Positions 8,301-15,282 of a stretch of DNA of 64,000 nt are shown in pieces. Positions within the stretch are counted from its first letter, which is position 1. The number at the start of each line of letters is the position of its first letter. The DNA is from Leucobacter sp. cx-328. GTDB taxonomy: Bacteria > Actinomycetota > Actinomycetes > Actinomycetales > Microbacteriaceae. The notes beneath the pieces were generated by a model. The model did not search any database, was not told the origin of the DNA, and saw nothing but the letters and a program-made list of their open reading frames with translations. The stretch covers positions 124,001 through 188,000 of the forward strand of contig NZ_JACVMX010000002.1 of NCBI RefSeq assembly GCF_014530035.1, read 5' to 3'. The position numbers were made by a program, and so were the translations under genes.

Positions 8301-9398
8301 CTACTCGCGCTGCTTGAAGTAGATGAACAGTGCCCGCTCGCGGATCGTCACCGTCGCAACCACCACCCCAGCGAGCGCGCCAGCAGCGCCCAAGCCGATG
8401 ACGCGTGCGGCGATGCCGAGCAGGCTACCCACGTCGTCGGGGTAGTAGCCCGCGAACACAGCGGTGGCGCCAAACGTCACGCCGCTCGCGAGCACCACCC
8501 AGACGGACTGCTGCAGCAGCTGCATCCGCGTGAGAGCTCCGCGGCCCACACCCGCGTGCTGCGCGGAAGCAAGTTCCAGCCGCCGTGACCGCACCGCGAA
8601 GACCCCGATCGCCGCTCCCGCGATGAGTGCGAGGTATGGGTCGAACCGGCTCATGCGGCTCGAAAACATCGCAGCACCGTCGAAGGTGCGCCCGAGCGTG
8701 GTGTTGAGCTGGCTCAGATCGGGGGACGGGGCGTCGGGCTTATCCGCGGGGATGACGACCGAGTGCAGCAACCCGTTGACCTCGGGGAGCTCCGGCCAAG
8801 ACTTTACCCAGCACTCGTCGTAGGGCTCGGAAGACGTCGGCTCTGGCATCACCACCGCGAAGCCGTACCCGGCCATGCGTCCGTCGTCGGGGTACGGGAA
8901 GACCCCCGCAATCACGAGCTCATCTGGCTCACCGGGAAGCGTCTGCAACCCCTCGCCGAACTGGTCGAGCACCTGGCTGCCGACGAAGACGCCGGTGTCT
9001 GATCCGCCAGCCCCGCCAGCACCGCCACCCGGTCGCTCAACCCCGAGCACCTGCTCGATCCCTGGCGTCGCAACGTACTGCGACAGCGGAACCGATCGCA
9101 TCGTCGTCGCCCGAAACTGCCCGGGCAGCTGCCGCACCGCAGCGGCAGTGACGTCGTAGTTGTCGGCGAGCGCGACGCAGGCAGCGCCGTCGACTCGGCC
9201 CGCGGATGACACAATCCGCACATTCGCGCCCGCCTGTTGGAACTTCTGCGCCGCATCAATCACCGCCGCGACCGACGACACCTCGTGCGCGGTGAGCAGC
9301 CCGAGCACCGCGAGGTACACGAGGAAATACAGCAGGAGTTTCGACGTCCCTGTGCCGACATCGCGCGCGGCCTCACGCAGAACTGCGGCGGCCCTCAC
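8301..9398 (-). CDS. FtsX/MacB-like ABC transporter permease of the bacteriocin locus
   Basis: 365 residues. One membrane helix near residues 19-40, then an extracytoplasmic domain of roughly 200 residues with a Gly-rich loop, then three C-terminal helices (about 260-280, 305-325, 335-355). This one-plus-three layout is that of MacB/FtsX-type permeases, which drive extracytoplasmic work rather than moving substrate across the membrane. The GTG start overlaps the ATPase stop (GTGA). It is much shorter than the long integral membrane proteins (DUF1430) usually seen with lactococcin 972. A role in bacteriocin release or self-protection is inferred from its place as last gene of the bacteriocin operon. 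Confidence 0.72.
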   Translation of the reverse strand: MRAAAVLREAARDVGTGTSKLLLYFLVYLAVLGLLTAHEVSSVAAVIDAAQKFQQAGANVRIVSSAGRVDGAACVALADNYDVTAAAVRQLPGQFRATTMRSVPLSQYVATPGIEQVLGVERPGGGAGGAGGSDTGVFVGSQVLDQFGEGLQTLPGEPDELVIAGVFPYPDDGRMAGYGFAVVMPEPTSSEPYDECWVKSWPELPEVNGLLHSVVIPADKPDAPSPDLSQLNTTLGRTFDGAAMFSSRMSRFDPYLALIAGAAIGVFAVRSRRLELASAQHAGVGRGALTRMQLLQQSVWVVLASGVTFGATAVFAGYYPDDVGSLLGIAARVIGLGAAGALAGVVVATVTIRERALFIYFKQRE

Positions 9399-10048
9399 TC
9401 TGGCACCGCCGCAAACTCGGCAAGGTCGACGATGCGGTCGCAGGCCGCCGCGGTGTCGGGGTCGTGGGTCGCGATGAGCACGATTCCGCCAGCGCTCCCG
9501 ATCGACGCAATCGCGGCGTTCACCGTGGCCGCGCTCTGCCGGTCGAGCTGCGCGGTCGGCTCATCGACGAGCAGCAGGTCAGGCTTCACCGCGAGGGCAC
9601 GCGCGAGCATGAGGCGCTGCGCCTCGCCGCCAGACAGCATCGAGAACGGTCGCCGATCGCTGAGGTGCGAAAGCCCCACGACTGCGCAGATGTCGGCGGC
9701 TTCGGTGTCGGCGTCAGCGATCCGCGCACCTGCCGCAAGCAACGGCAGCGCAACATGATCGATCGCGGCCCGCCGCGCGACACCGTGCGGATTCTGAAAC
9801 ACCCACTGCACCCGCGCCAGCCCCGCCTGTTCGATGGAGCCCTCCGTCGGAGCGAGCCACCCGGCCACGATCGACAGCAGCGTGCTCTTTCCGCTGCCGC
9901 TCGGGCCAACGATGGCGCAGCGCTCACCGCCGGAAAACTCCGCTGAAAGCTCACGAAACAACCACGGGTTCGCGTCACTAAATCGCTGCCCCAACCCGCA
10001 AAACCGCAGCGACCGGCTCCCCAGCCCCGCGTTCACTACGTCGCGCAT
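9395..10048 (-). CDS. ABC transporter ATP-binding protein (LolD/MacB-like) of the bacteriocin locus
   Basis: 217 residues, a complete nucleotide-binding domain. Walker [10 protein letters not shown] is near residue 48, the Q-loop is in VQWVFQNP, the signature LSGGEAQR near residue 138, Walker B LLLVDEP near 158 and the H-loop ATHD near 194. The family partners FtsX/MacB-like permeases, and here the permease starts inside its stop codon. Its own ATG lies 13 bases inside the end of the adaptor gene, so adaptor, ATPase and permease are translationally coupled. The substrate is not shown by the sequence; the bacteriocin is the obvious candidate. Confidence 0.9.
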   Translation of the reverse strand: MRDVVNAGLGSRSLRFCGLGQRFSDANPWLFRELSAEFSGGERCAIVGPSGSGKSTLLSIVAGWLAPTEGSIEQAGLARVQWVFQNPHGVARRAAIDHVALPLLAAGARIADADTEAADICAVVGLSHLSDRRPFSMLSGGEAQRLMLARALAVKPDLLLVDEPTAQLDRQSAATVNAAIASIGSAGGIVLIATHDPDTAAACDRIVDLAEFAAVPE

Positions 10049-11124
10049 GTGCGGTCCGTAGATTTCGGCACGTCAACGCGTGTGGGCAACGCTGCCTCGG
10101 CGTCCACAGGCGTGAAGTAGGTCTTGCCGAGCCGCGACCCAACAATGTTGATGGCGAAGCTGGCACCCTGCGCGGTCAGACAGCCGCCCGATTCGCTCAC
10201 GCCAAACACGGCGGCGGGCGGCACCGCACTCACCGCCGAGTTTTCCACCAGCGCGAGCACGCCTGGCGCGCTCGGTTTCTTCGAGTCATTTGAATTGGCG
10301 AATCCCATCCCGCCACCGTCCGTTTCCTCAGTGCCGCGCGAGTAGACGCCCGAGAGCTCGAGGAGCGCCGCGGCGTCAGTCATGACCCCGGACTCATCGA
10401 CGGGAACTGTCACGCCAGACACCTTAAGGATGCGGGCGCCGGGCGCGAGGTCGAGCGGAAGGGCCTCGATCCGCGCACTCGTCAGGGCGCCCTTCACCTT
10501 GCCGAATTCCGCGCCAGCTTCGACCGTGGCGCCCACGGCCGCGGAGCAGCTCCGCATCGTCACCTCGGGAGCTGGAAGCCACATGATCCGCTCGCTCGGC
10601 ACCGCCTCAAGCTTGGGCAGATCGTCTTCATCGACGTCCGGGTTAAGCTTGCGCGCGACTGCTTCGAGCACGGCATCATTCACTTTGCCGGTTGAATTGA
10701 GATCGGCGCCGAGCCTGGCCAATTCGACGCGGATCGCGTCAACGTCAGCACCCTCCGACTCGGGCGTGAGGCTCTGCCAGAGCGGGGTCGACGTGTGCAG
10801 CGCGAGGATGGGCTGGCCGTCAACGCTGGCAACGAGTTGGCCTGATTTCAGGGTGCTGTTGTCCGCGCAAGCGCTCTTCGTGACGCGGCCCCCACTTGGC
10901 AGCGTGAGTAAGGTGTCGTTACCCGCGTCAAACGCGACCTGTACGGTGCGAGCGTCGTCGAACTCTGCGGTCTCGACGGCGAAGGATTGCGCCGCGGTCG
11001 CAGGCTGCAGGGTTGCGGGCGGTCGTGGCGGCAGCAGGTACTGCCCGCCGACCGAGCCTGCCAGAACGACAAGAACTGCGGCGATCGCCAGACCTACGAA
11101 GAGACCGGTTCGTTTCTCAGTCAC
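10036..11124 (-). CDS. Membrane-anchored adaptor (HlyD/peptidoglycan-binding-like) of the bacteriocin locus
   Basis: 362 residues from a GTG at 11124, preceded by GAGGGA at suitable spacing. An N-terminal membrane anchor (residues 7-28, LFVGLAIAAVLVVLAGSVGG) is followed by an extracytoplasmic domain. Within it, VDAIRVELARLGADL and DAVLEAVARKL resemble a peptidoglycan-binding-1 fold inserted in a membrane-fusion-like protein. Four or more cysteines (CADN, RSCS, GGCL, DRTC) suggest disulfides. The GTG lies 8 bases inside the end of the upstream lipoprotein gene. It probably forms a MacAB-like assembly with the next two genes. A longer upstream frame exists but overlaps the lipoprotein gene. Confidence 0.72.
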   Translation of the reverse strand: MTEKRTGLFVGLAIAAVLVVLAGSVGGQYLLPPRPPATLQPATAAQSFAVETAEFDDARTVQVAFDAGNDTLLTLPSGGRVTKSACADNSTLKSGQLVASVDGQPILALHTSTPLWQSLTPESEGADVDAIRVELARLGADLNSTGKVNDAVLEAVARKLNPDVDEDDLPKLEAVPSERIMWLPAPEVTMRSCSAAVGATVEAGAEFGKVKGALTSARIEALPLDLAPGARILKVSGVTVPVDESGVMTDAAALLELSGVYSRGTEETDGGGMGFANSNDSKKPSAPGVLALVENSAVSAVPPAAVFGVSESGGCLTAQGASFAINIVGSRLGKTYFTPVDAEAALPTRVDVPKSTDRTCAT

Positions 11125-11755
11125 GGAATGCTCCCTCGGGATCCTTTTCGCAATCCTTCTCCGCCATTGCTGTTTCGAATTCATCAGCAATCGCGTACTC
11201 CGACACCCATGTCTCACGGAACTTTTCGACCGTGTAGTCAGCTGGAACAACACCTGAACGGATCAAACAGGCAGTGATCTCTGCGCTCCGATCATGATTA
11301 TCTGGGTTAGCTTGGATCATGTAATACAGAGAGATGACCTCAAATGCGCCAGTGCTCTTCTCGCACTCGGAAGCGATCCTTTGGTTCTCTTCGGGGTCAG
11401 TGACTGACGCATACTCCAAGGTGTATGAGAGGCCGTTCTCGAAGTCGTCAAACTTGAGCCCGCGTGAGGTTACGCATGATCGGAAGGCTTCGGTGACTGC
11501 CTGTTTCTCTGCTTCGGTGATGACTTCATCGCGCAAATAGTCGCGAATTTCCTCATTCGAAGCGCTCGCGTAAGCTTCTCGGAATTCATCCGCCCACGGC
11601 CCCTTGAAATCAGGCAAATCGGGGACGTGGGAGTAGTCGACTTCCTCTGCACTGTTTTGTTTGCCAGCAGATGCCGTGCCGCTGCACCCGGTCAAGAGCA
11701 GACATGATGTGACCAGGAACGCGAGGATCTCGAGCGGCCTATACTCGCTAGTCAT
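11117..11755 (-). CDS. Lipoprotein, bacteriocin-locus paralogue 2
   Basis: 212 residues from the ATG at 11755. A type II signal peptide ends in the lipobox LLTGC near residue 22, so the protein is lipid-anchored on the outer face of the membrane. The mature part shares a run of blocks with its neighbour: EEIRDYL, EAEKQAVTEAFRSC, FDDF, YASVTDPEEN, SEC, VISLYY, ACLIRS and a C-terminal DPEGAFRD. Four cysteines are conserved between the two proteins. No named domain is recognised. It overlaps the next gene and the previous one by 8 bases each. An immunity role is inferred. The ribosome site at this ATG is weak, in line with coupling to the upstream gene. Confidence 0.7.
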   Translation of the reverse strand: MTSEYRPLEILAFLVTSCLLLTGCSGTASAGKQNSAEEVDYSHVPDLPDFKGPWADEFREAYASASNEEIRDYLRDEVITEAEKQAVTEAFRSCVTSRGLKFDDFENGLSYTLEYASVTDPEENQRIASECEKSTGAFEVISLYYMIQANPDNHDRSAEITACLIRSGVVPADYTVEKFRETWVSEYAIADEFETAMAEKDCEKDPEGAFRD

Positions 11756-12389
11756 TGAACGACCCGATTGGATCGGCTGTGCATGTGTTGTAAGCAGCCC
11801 AGGCTTGAACCTCGTCCTTGAGGAATAATCCTGCAAAAAGGTCGCTCTTGCTTGGGTCGATCGTGAACTCTGGTGGAACTGTTTTGGACCGGATCATGCA
11901 TGCGGCAATTTCTTCGCTGAGATCCTTGTTCCCGGGATTGCCTTGAATGTGGAAGTAGAGGCTTATGACCTGATCAACCCCGGTGCTGGCCTGGCACTCA
12001 TTGGTGATGAGGTTGGCCTTATCTGGATCCGTTACAGACGCAAAGCCAAAGCCGAAAGAGCCGTCGTTGTTGAAATCATCGAACGTGAGCCCTTGCGAAG
12101 TAAGACAATTTCGAAATGCTTCAGTGACGGCTTGCTTCTCAACCTCGGTGATTTCTTCGTTTCGGAGGTACTCACGAATTTCGTCAGTAGGTGCGGATTC
12201 AAATGCCTGACGAAATTCCTCGGCCCATGGCCCTGAGAACTTCGGTGTTTCAGTGGTTTCTTTGGCTTGCGAGGTTTCGGAACTGGGTGTGGGCTGGCTG
12301 CAGGAAGTTAGGGCGGTTATACAGCACACCATCGAAGCCAACAGTCTCAGTGTTCTAGACGATTGTTGCTTACTAGAATTTTGGGCCAA
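11748..12389 (-). CDS. Lipoprotein, bacteriocin-locus paralogue 1
   Basis: 213 residues starting at a TTG (12389-12387) with an AAGGA ribosome site 7 bases upstream. The signal peptide ends in a lipobox-like LTSC near residue 30. The mature domain matches its downstream neighbour block by block (WAEEFRQAFESA, DEIREYL, EVEKQAVTEAFRNC, FDDF, FASVTDPDK, NEC, VISLYFHI, ACMIRS, ADPIGSFND), so the pair arose by tandem duplication. The four shared cysteines may form two disulfides outside the cell. It follows the bacteriocin gene after a hairpin. Its function is unknown; candidate immunity or accessory protein. Confidence 0.72.
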   Translation of the reverse strand: MAQNSSKQQSSRTLRLLASMVCCITALTSCSQPTPSSETSQAKETTETPKFSGPWAEEFRQAFESAPTDEIREYLRNEEITEVEKQAVTEAFRNCLTSQGLTFDDFNNDGSFGFGFASVTDPDKANLITNECQASTGVDQVISLYFHIQGNPGNKDLSEEIAACMIRSKTVPPEFTIDPSKSDLFAGLFLKDEVQAWAAYNTCTADPIGSFND

Positions 12390-12415
12390 TTATCTATCCT
12401 TACGAAAACGGGGGA

Positions 12416-12440
12416 GCCCCGGCCCTTTTGAGGCCGGGGC
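12416..12440 (-). terminator. Hairpin between bacteriocin gene and downstream operon
   Basis: A perfect 9-bp GC stem (GCCCCGGCC at 12416-12424 with GGCCGGGGC at 12432-12440) and a 7-base loop, 7 bases after the bacteriocin stop. The T run on the minus strand is broken, so it may be a leaky terminator or an mRNA end stabiliser that gives more bacteriocin message than transporter message. Confidence 0.7.
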
Positions 12441-12447
12441 GTTGCGA

Positions 12448-12774
12448 TCAGTAGACGTAGTAATAAGCGCGGTTCGTCACCCCGAATAGTGCGCCTGTCG
12501 CTTGAACAGCGATATATGCGGTTTTTCCGGGAGCCATGTCCAATGAGCGAACACAACCACGTTTGTTGCAAGCGGTTGAACGGTGCTTCTTCCTAGGATG
12601 GTCGTACTTCGAAAAGACAAAGATGGTGCTCGAAGGTTCAACAAACCCATAACGCCAGGTGCCCCCTTCCGGGTACTTCACAACGGCCGAAGCCGCCGAG
12701 ACGCCACCAAACACCGAGGTACCAACGAGGACGAGACCTGCCATGAGCGCAGTGATTCGCTTCTTCTGTTTCAT
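12448..12774 (-). CDS. Lactococcin 972 family bacteriocin precursor
   Basis: 108 residues. A Sec signal peptide (KQKKR, hydrophobic core, ending SAASA near residue 30) leaves a mature peptide of about 78 residues. It opens YPEGGTWRYG and ends NRAYYYVY, with SKYDHPRKKHRST in the middle. The EGGTWxYG start, the KYDH...KHRST block and the aromatic C-terminus match lactococcin 972, a bacteriocin that targets lipid II. Unusually it has two cysteines (ACNKRGC), which lactococcin 972 lacks. The ATG is preceded by AAGGGA, 7 bases away. Two lipoproteins, an adaptor, an ATPase and a permease follow on the same strand. Confidence 0.85.
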   Translation of the reverse strand: MKQKKRITALMAGLVLVGTSVFGGVSAASAVVKYPEGGTWRYGFVEPSSTIFVFSKYDHPRKKHRSTACNKRGCVRSLDMAPGKTAYIAVQATGALFGVTNRAYYYVY

Positions 12775-12908
12775 GTGTTCACTCCCTTGCGAACGTGTGG
12801 ATATGAAAACCTCGAGGGCTGTCGATATTCCTCCCGTTTACACGCCCGATCAATGGGGTGACGTGCGATGAACCGGAGTTCGGCCTGGAGTGGCAAAAGA
12901 TGACGAGA

Positions 12909-12948
12909 AGTGGGCGGATCGGGGCAGCGAGGCACCGATCCGCCCACT
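12909..12948 (-). terminator. Large hairpin downstream of the formate dehydrogenase operon
   Basis: AGTGGGCGGATCGG (12909-12922) pairs perfectly with CCGATCCGCCCACT (12935-12948) across a 12-base loop. On the minus strand TTCTCGTCATCTTTT follows, a weak T tail, so termination is likely but not certain. Confidence 0.6.
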
Positions 12949-13034
12949 GGCACAGGGAAACGAAAGAACCCCTGAGGCCGAAGCTTCGGGGGTTCATAGC
13001 TGGGGGTCTGGGCGCCCGACACAGCGTTCGCGTG

Positions 13035-13103
13035 GGTCAGAAATCGAGCGTCGGTAAGGCGAATTCGGGCAAAAACGTCTTACGGAAGCCACTATTTCTG
13101 ACC
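13035..13103. repeat. Family 1 palindromic repeat, copy B
   Basis: A 69-bp imperfect palindrome: GGTCAGAAATCGAGCGTCGG left, ATTTCTGACC right, with the centre GGCGAATTCGGGC also present in copy A at 8204. The right inner arm has diverged (GGAAGCCACT). It lies between nrfD and the bacteriocin promoter. Confidence 0.8.
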
Positions 13104-13150
13104 GAGGCGAAATGGGCCGGGGCGCGAAGGGGGCGCGAGCGCGCCCAGCA

Positions 13151-14257
13151 CTACCCGGCGGTCGTGATCGAGTCGTCGACGATGCCGCGGCGGCGGCGCT
13201 CTTCGAGGCGACGCTTCTGCGGCTCGATGACGTAGCGCGGATCCTTGGTCGACTCCAAGCCAGCCTCAAGCACGCCAAATCGCGTCAGCGCCGAGGCCGC
13301 AAGCAGCGTCACGCCAGAGGCAACGGCGACCGCACGATTGCGCCCGCCGAGCAGCGCGCCGAGGCCACCGGCCGCGGCGAGGTACTTGCTCCACTTGAGC
13401 ATCTTGCCTGGGGTGCCGTGGTGCAGAGGCTCCGCGGCGACGGGGTCCATACGGCGCTCCATGAGCTCCGACGCAACGAGCTCAGCGGCCGAGCCAGCGA
13501 CGGCGAGCACGCGTGCGGGCTTCGCGTCGGCGACCGGGGTCGTGATCATGCCGAGTCCGCCGGAGGCGAGGCTCGCAGAGCTCACGAAGACGAACGCGAG
13601 GTCTTCCTTCGCGGCGTTCCAGGTGGGGTTCGCGGTGTCAGACAGCAGCACGCCGGTGTAGGCGGCGAGCGGCGCAGCGAAGACTGCCGAGGCAACGCCA
13701 GCGGGCGCCTCAACGAACTTCAGGACGGGACGCAGCGGGCCGAGTGGCAGCTTACGCTTGGTCATGCGATCCACCTCGGCGACGGCGGCGACACCGGCGC
13801 CGGCGCTGAACGCGCCAAGGATCCACGAGCCAACGCTCATGGGCGACGTCACCTTAAAGGTGCGGAACATGTTGAGGAAGCGCTCCGGCCGGCCAAGGTC
13901 GACAATGAGCGCGACCGCGCCAAGACCCGCAGCACCGATGGCCGCGAGGCGACTGTTGCGACGCAGCTTGGCGTTCTTCGTGAACTGCGCTCCGGCAGCG
14001 AGCAGCGACGATCCGCCAGCAACACCACCGAGGAAAAGATAGATGCCGATGGGGGCTTCCCACGGCGGAGCTTTGACGATCGGGCGATCGTAGTACGAGG
14101 TAAATTCGACCTCGGGAACCATCGCCATCTCGCGCGAACCGTCGGAACGGCCAGCGCCGCCACCGGCGCCAAAACCGCCCCCGCGCCGCTTCCGCTTGCC
14201 GCCGCGCTTCCGCGGCCCCTCGGGCGGGCGGTACGCGTCGTACTCAGAGATGCTCAC
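13151..14257 (-). CDS. nrfD: NrfD-type membrane subunit of formate dehydrogenase
   Basis: 368 residues. A long basic Gly/Arg-rich cytoplasmic N-terminus (about residues 15-40) precedes the NrfD core, which begins PIVKAPPWEAPIGIYLFLGG, a family signature. Eight or so hydrophobic helices follow. NrfD/PsrC-type subunits bind quinone and pass electrons from the iron-sulfur subunit to the membrane pool. The ATG lies inside the fdhB stop (ATGA), so it is translated as the third subunit of the complex. No haem-binding histidine pattern of FdnI type is seen, which fits NrfD rather than a cytochrome b subunit. Confidence 0.88.
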   Translation of the reverse strand: MSISEYDAYRPPEGPRKRGGKRKRRGGGFGAGGGAGRSDGSREMAMVPEVEFTSYYDRPIVKAPPWEAPIGIYLFLGGVAGGSSLLAAGAQFTKNAKLRRNSRLAAIGAAGLGAVALIVDLGRPERFLNMFRTFKVTSPMSVGSWILGAFSAGAGVAAVAEVDRMTKRKLPLGPLRPVLKFVEAPAGVASAVFAAPLAAYTGVLLSDTANPTWNAAKEDLAFVFVSSASLASGGLGMITTPVADAKPARVLAVAGSAAELVASELMERRMDPVAAEPLHHGTPGKMLKWSKYLAAAGGLGALLGGRNRAVAVASGVTLLAASALTRFGVLEAGLESTKDPRYVIEPQKRRLEERRRRGIVDDSITTAG

Positions 14258-15282
14258 CGACGTCCTCCGGCCATGAATGCAAGGGCAACTGCGCCCACCA
14301 TGCCGGCCGCAGCAATCGCGGCCCGCTTGAACATACGCGGCAGATCAGCCGTCGCGACCCGCGGATCGGGCGGCAGGCCGTACACCTCAGGCTCGTCGAG
14401 CAGGAGGAAGACCGAGCCGGTTCCGCCGACGCCGTCCTTCGGGTTCGCGCCGTAGAGGCGAGCCTCGGTGAGGCCCTGCTTGTGCAGTTCGCGGACGCGA
14501 GCGCGCGCGATCTTCGCGAGGTCTTCCTTGCTGCCGAACTTGATCGACGTCGTCGGGCATGCTTGGGCGCACGCGGGAGTCTGATCGTCGGTGAGGCGGT
14601 CGTAGCAGAGGGTGCACTTCTGAGCGACGCCGACGTTTGGCGTCGCCGCCTGCTCGCCGGGCGTGAAGTCGCGGTTGGTCTTGGGCTGTGCGATGCCGTC
14701 CTTGCGGCGCTCGATCACGCCGAAGGGGCAGCCAGCGACGCAGGTGCCGCAGCCGTTGCAGACGTCCTCTTGGACGACGACCGTGCCGAACTCGGTGCGG
14801 TAGAGGGCGCCGGTCGGGCAGACGTCGAGGCAGCCAGCGTTGGTGCAGTGCTTGCACACGTCAGAAGACATGAGCCAGCGGAAATCAGGGGTGTCGGGAG
14901 GCGCGGTATCGAGGCCAGAGAGGTCGCCGTCGCCCAGGTCGCCGCGCTCAAGGAACGCGTTCGTGCCGCGCGGCTTCGGGCCACCGATCGAGGGCATGCC
15001 GAGGCCGATGAGCTTGCGACCGCTCTCGCGGGCCGCTTCGATCTTCTCTTTGCCCTGCTCTACGAAGGCGACGTGGCGCCAAGTGTCTGCGCCGAGCGAA
15101 CCGGTGTTGTCGTACGACGACTCTGACAGCTTCCAGTCGGAGTCTGCCGGGTTTCGGTTCCACTCTTTACACGCGACCTCGCACGCCTTGCAGCCGATGC
15201 AGATCGAGGTGTCGGTGAAGAAGCCCTTGTGGTTGTGCTCGTCACGGGTCTGATGATGCGACTCAGTGAGGTGTCCACTCAT
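14254..15282 (-). CDS. fdhB: Formate dehydrogenase iron-sulfur subunit (FdhB-like)
   Basis: 342 residues with four cysteine clusters for four [4Fe-4S] centres: CIGCKACEVAC at residues 28-38, CKHCTNAGCLDVCP mid-protein, CNGCGTCVAGCP after it, and a split CTLC plus CAQACP. This is the DMSO reductase-family beta subunit that carries electrons from FdhA to the membrane subunit. The last ~25 residues form a hydrophobic segment (AAIAAAGMVGAVALAFMAGG), a C-terminal membrane anchor as in FdnH. It starts inside the fdhA stop (ATGA) and overlaps nrfD the same way. An insert near residues 85-125 separates the first two clusters. Confidence 0.93.
   Translation of the reverse strand: MSGHLTESHHQTRDEHNHKGFFTDTSICIGCKACEVACKEWNRNPADSDWKLSESSYDNTGSLGADTWRHVAFVEQGKEKIEAARESGRKLIGLGMPSIGGPKPRGTNAFLERGDLGDGDLSGLDTAPPDTPDFRWLMSSDVCKHCTNAGCLDVCPTGALYRTEFGTVVVQEDVCNGCGTCVAGCPFGVIERRKDGIAQPKTNRDFTPGEQAATPNVGVAQKCTLCYDRLTDDQTPACAQACPTTSIKFGSKEDLAKIARARVRELHKQGLTEARLYGANPKDGVGGTGSVFLLLDEPEVYGLPPDPRVATADLPRMFKRAAIAAAGMVGAVALAFMAGGRR

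Larger units (their letters stand above)
12775..13150. other. Gene-free stretch with bacteriocin promoter region and three hairpins
   Basis: 376 bases with no credible gene. The part next to the bacteriocin gene should hold its promoter; a weak candidate on the minus strand is TTGATC, 18 bases, AATATC (about 12826-12855). Further right are a perfect 14-bp stem at 12909-12948, a smaller hairpin at 12966-12993 (AACCCC/GGGGTT) and a family 1 repeat. The last three lie downstream of nrfD and probably end the formate dehydrogenase transcript. Confidence 0.6.
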
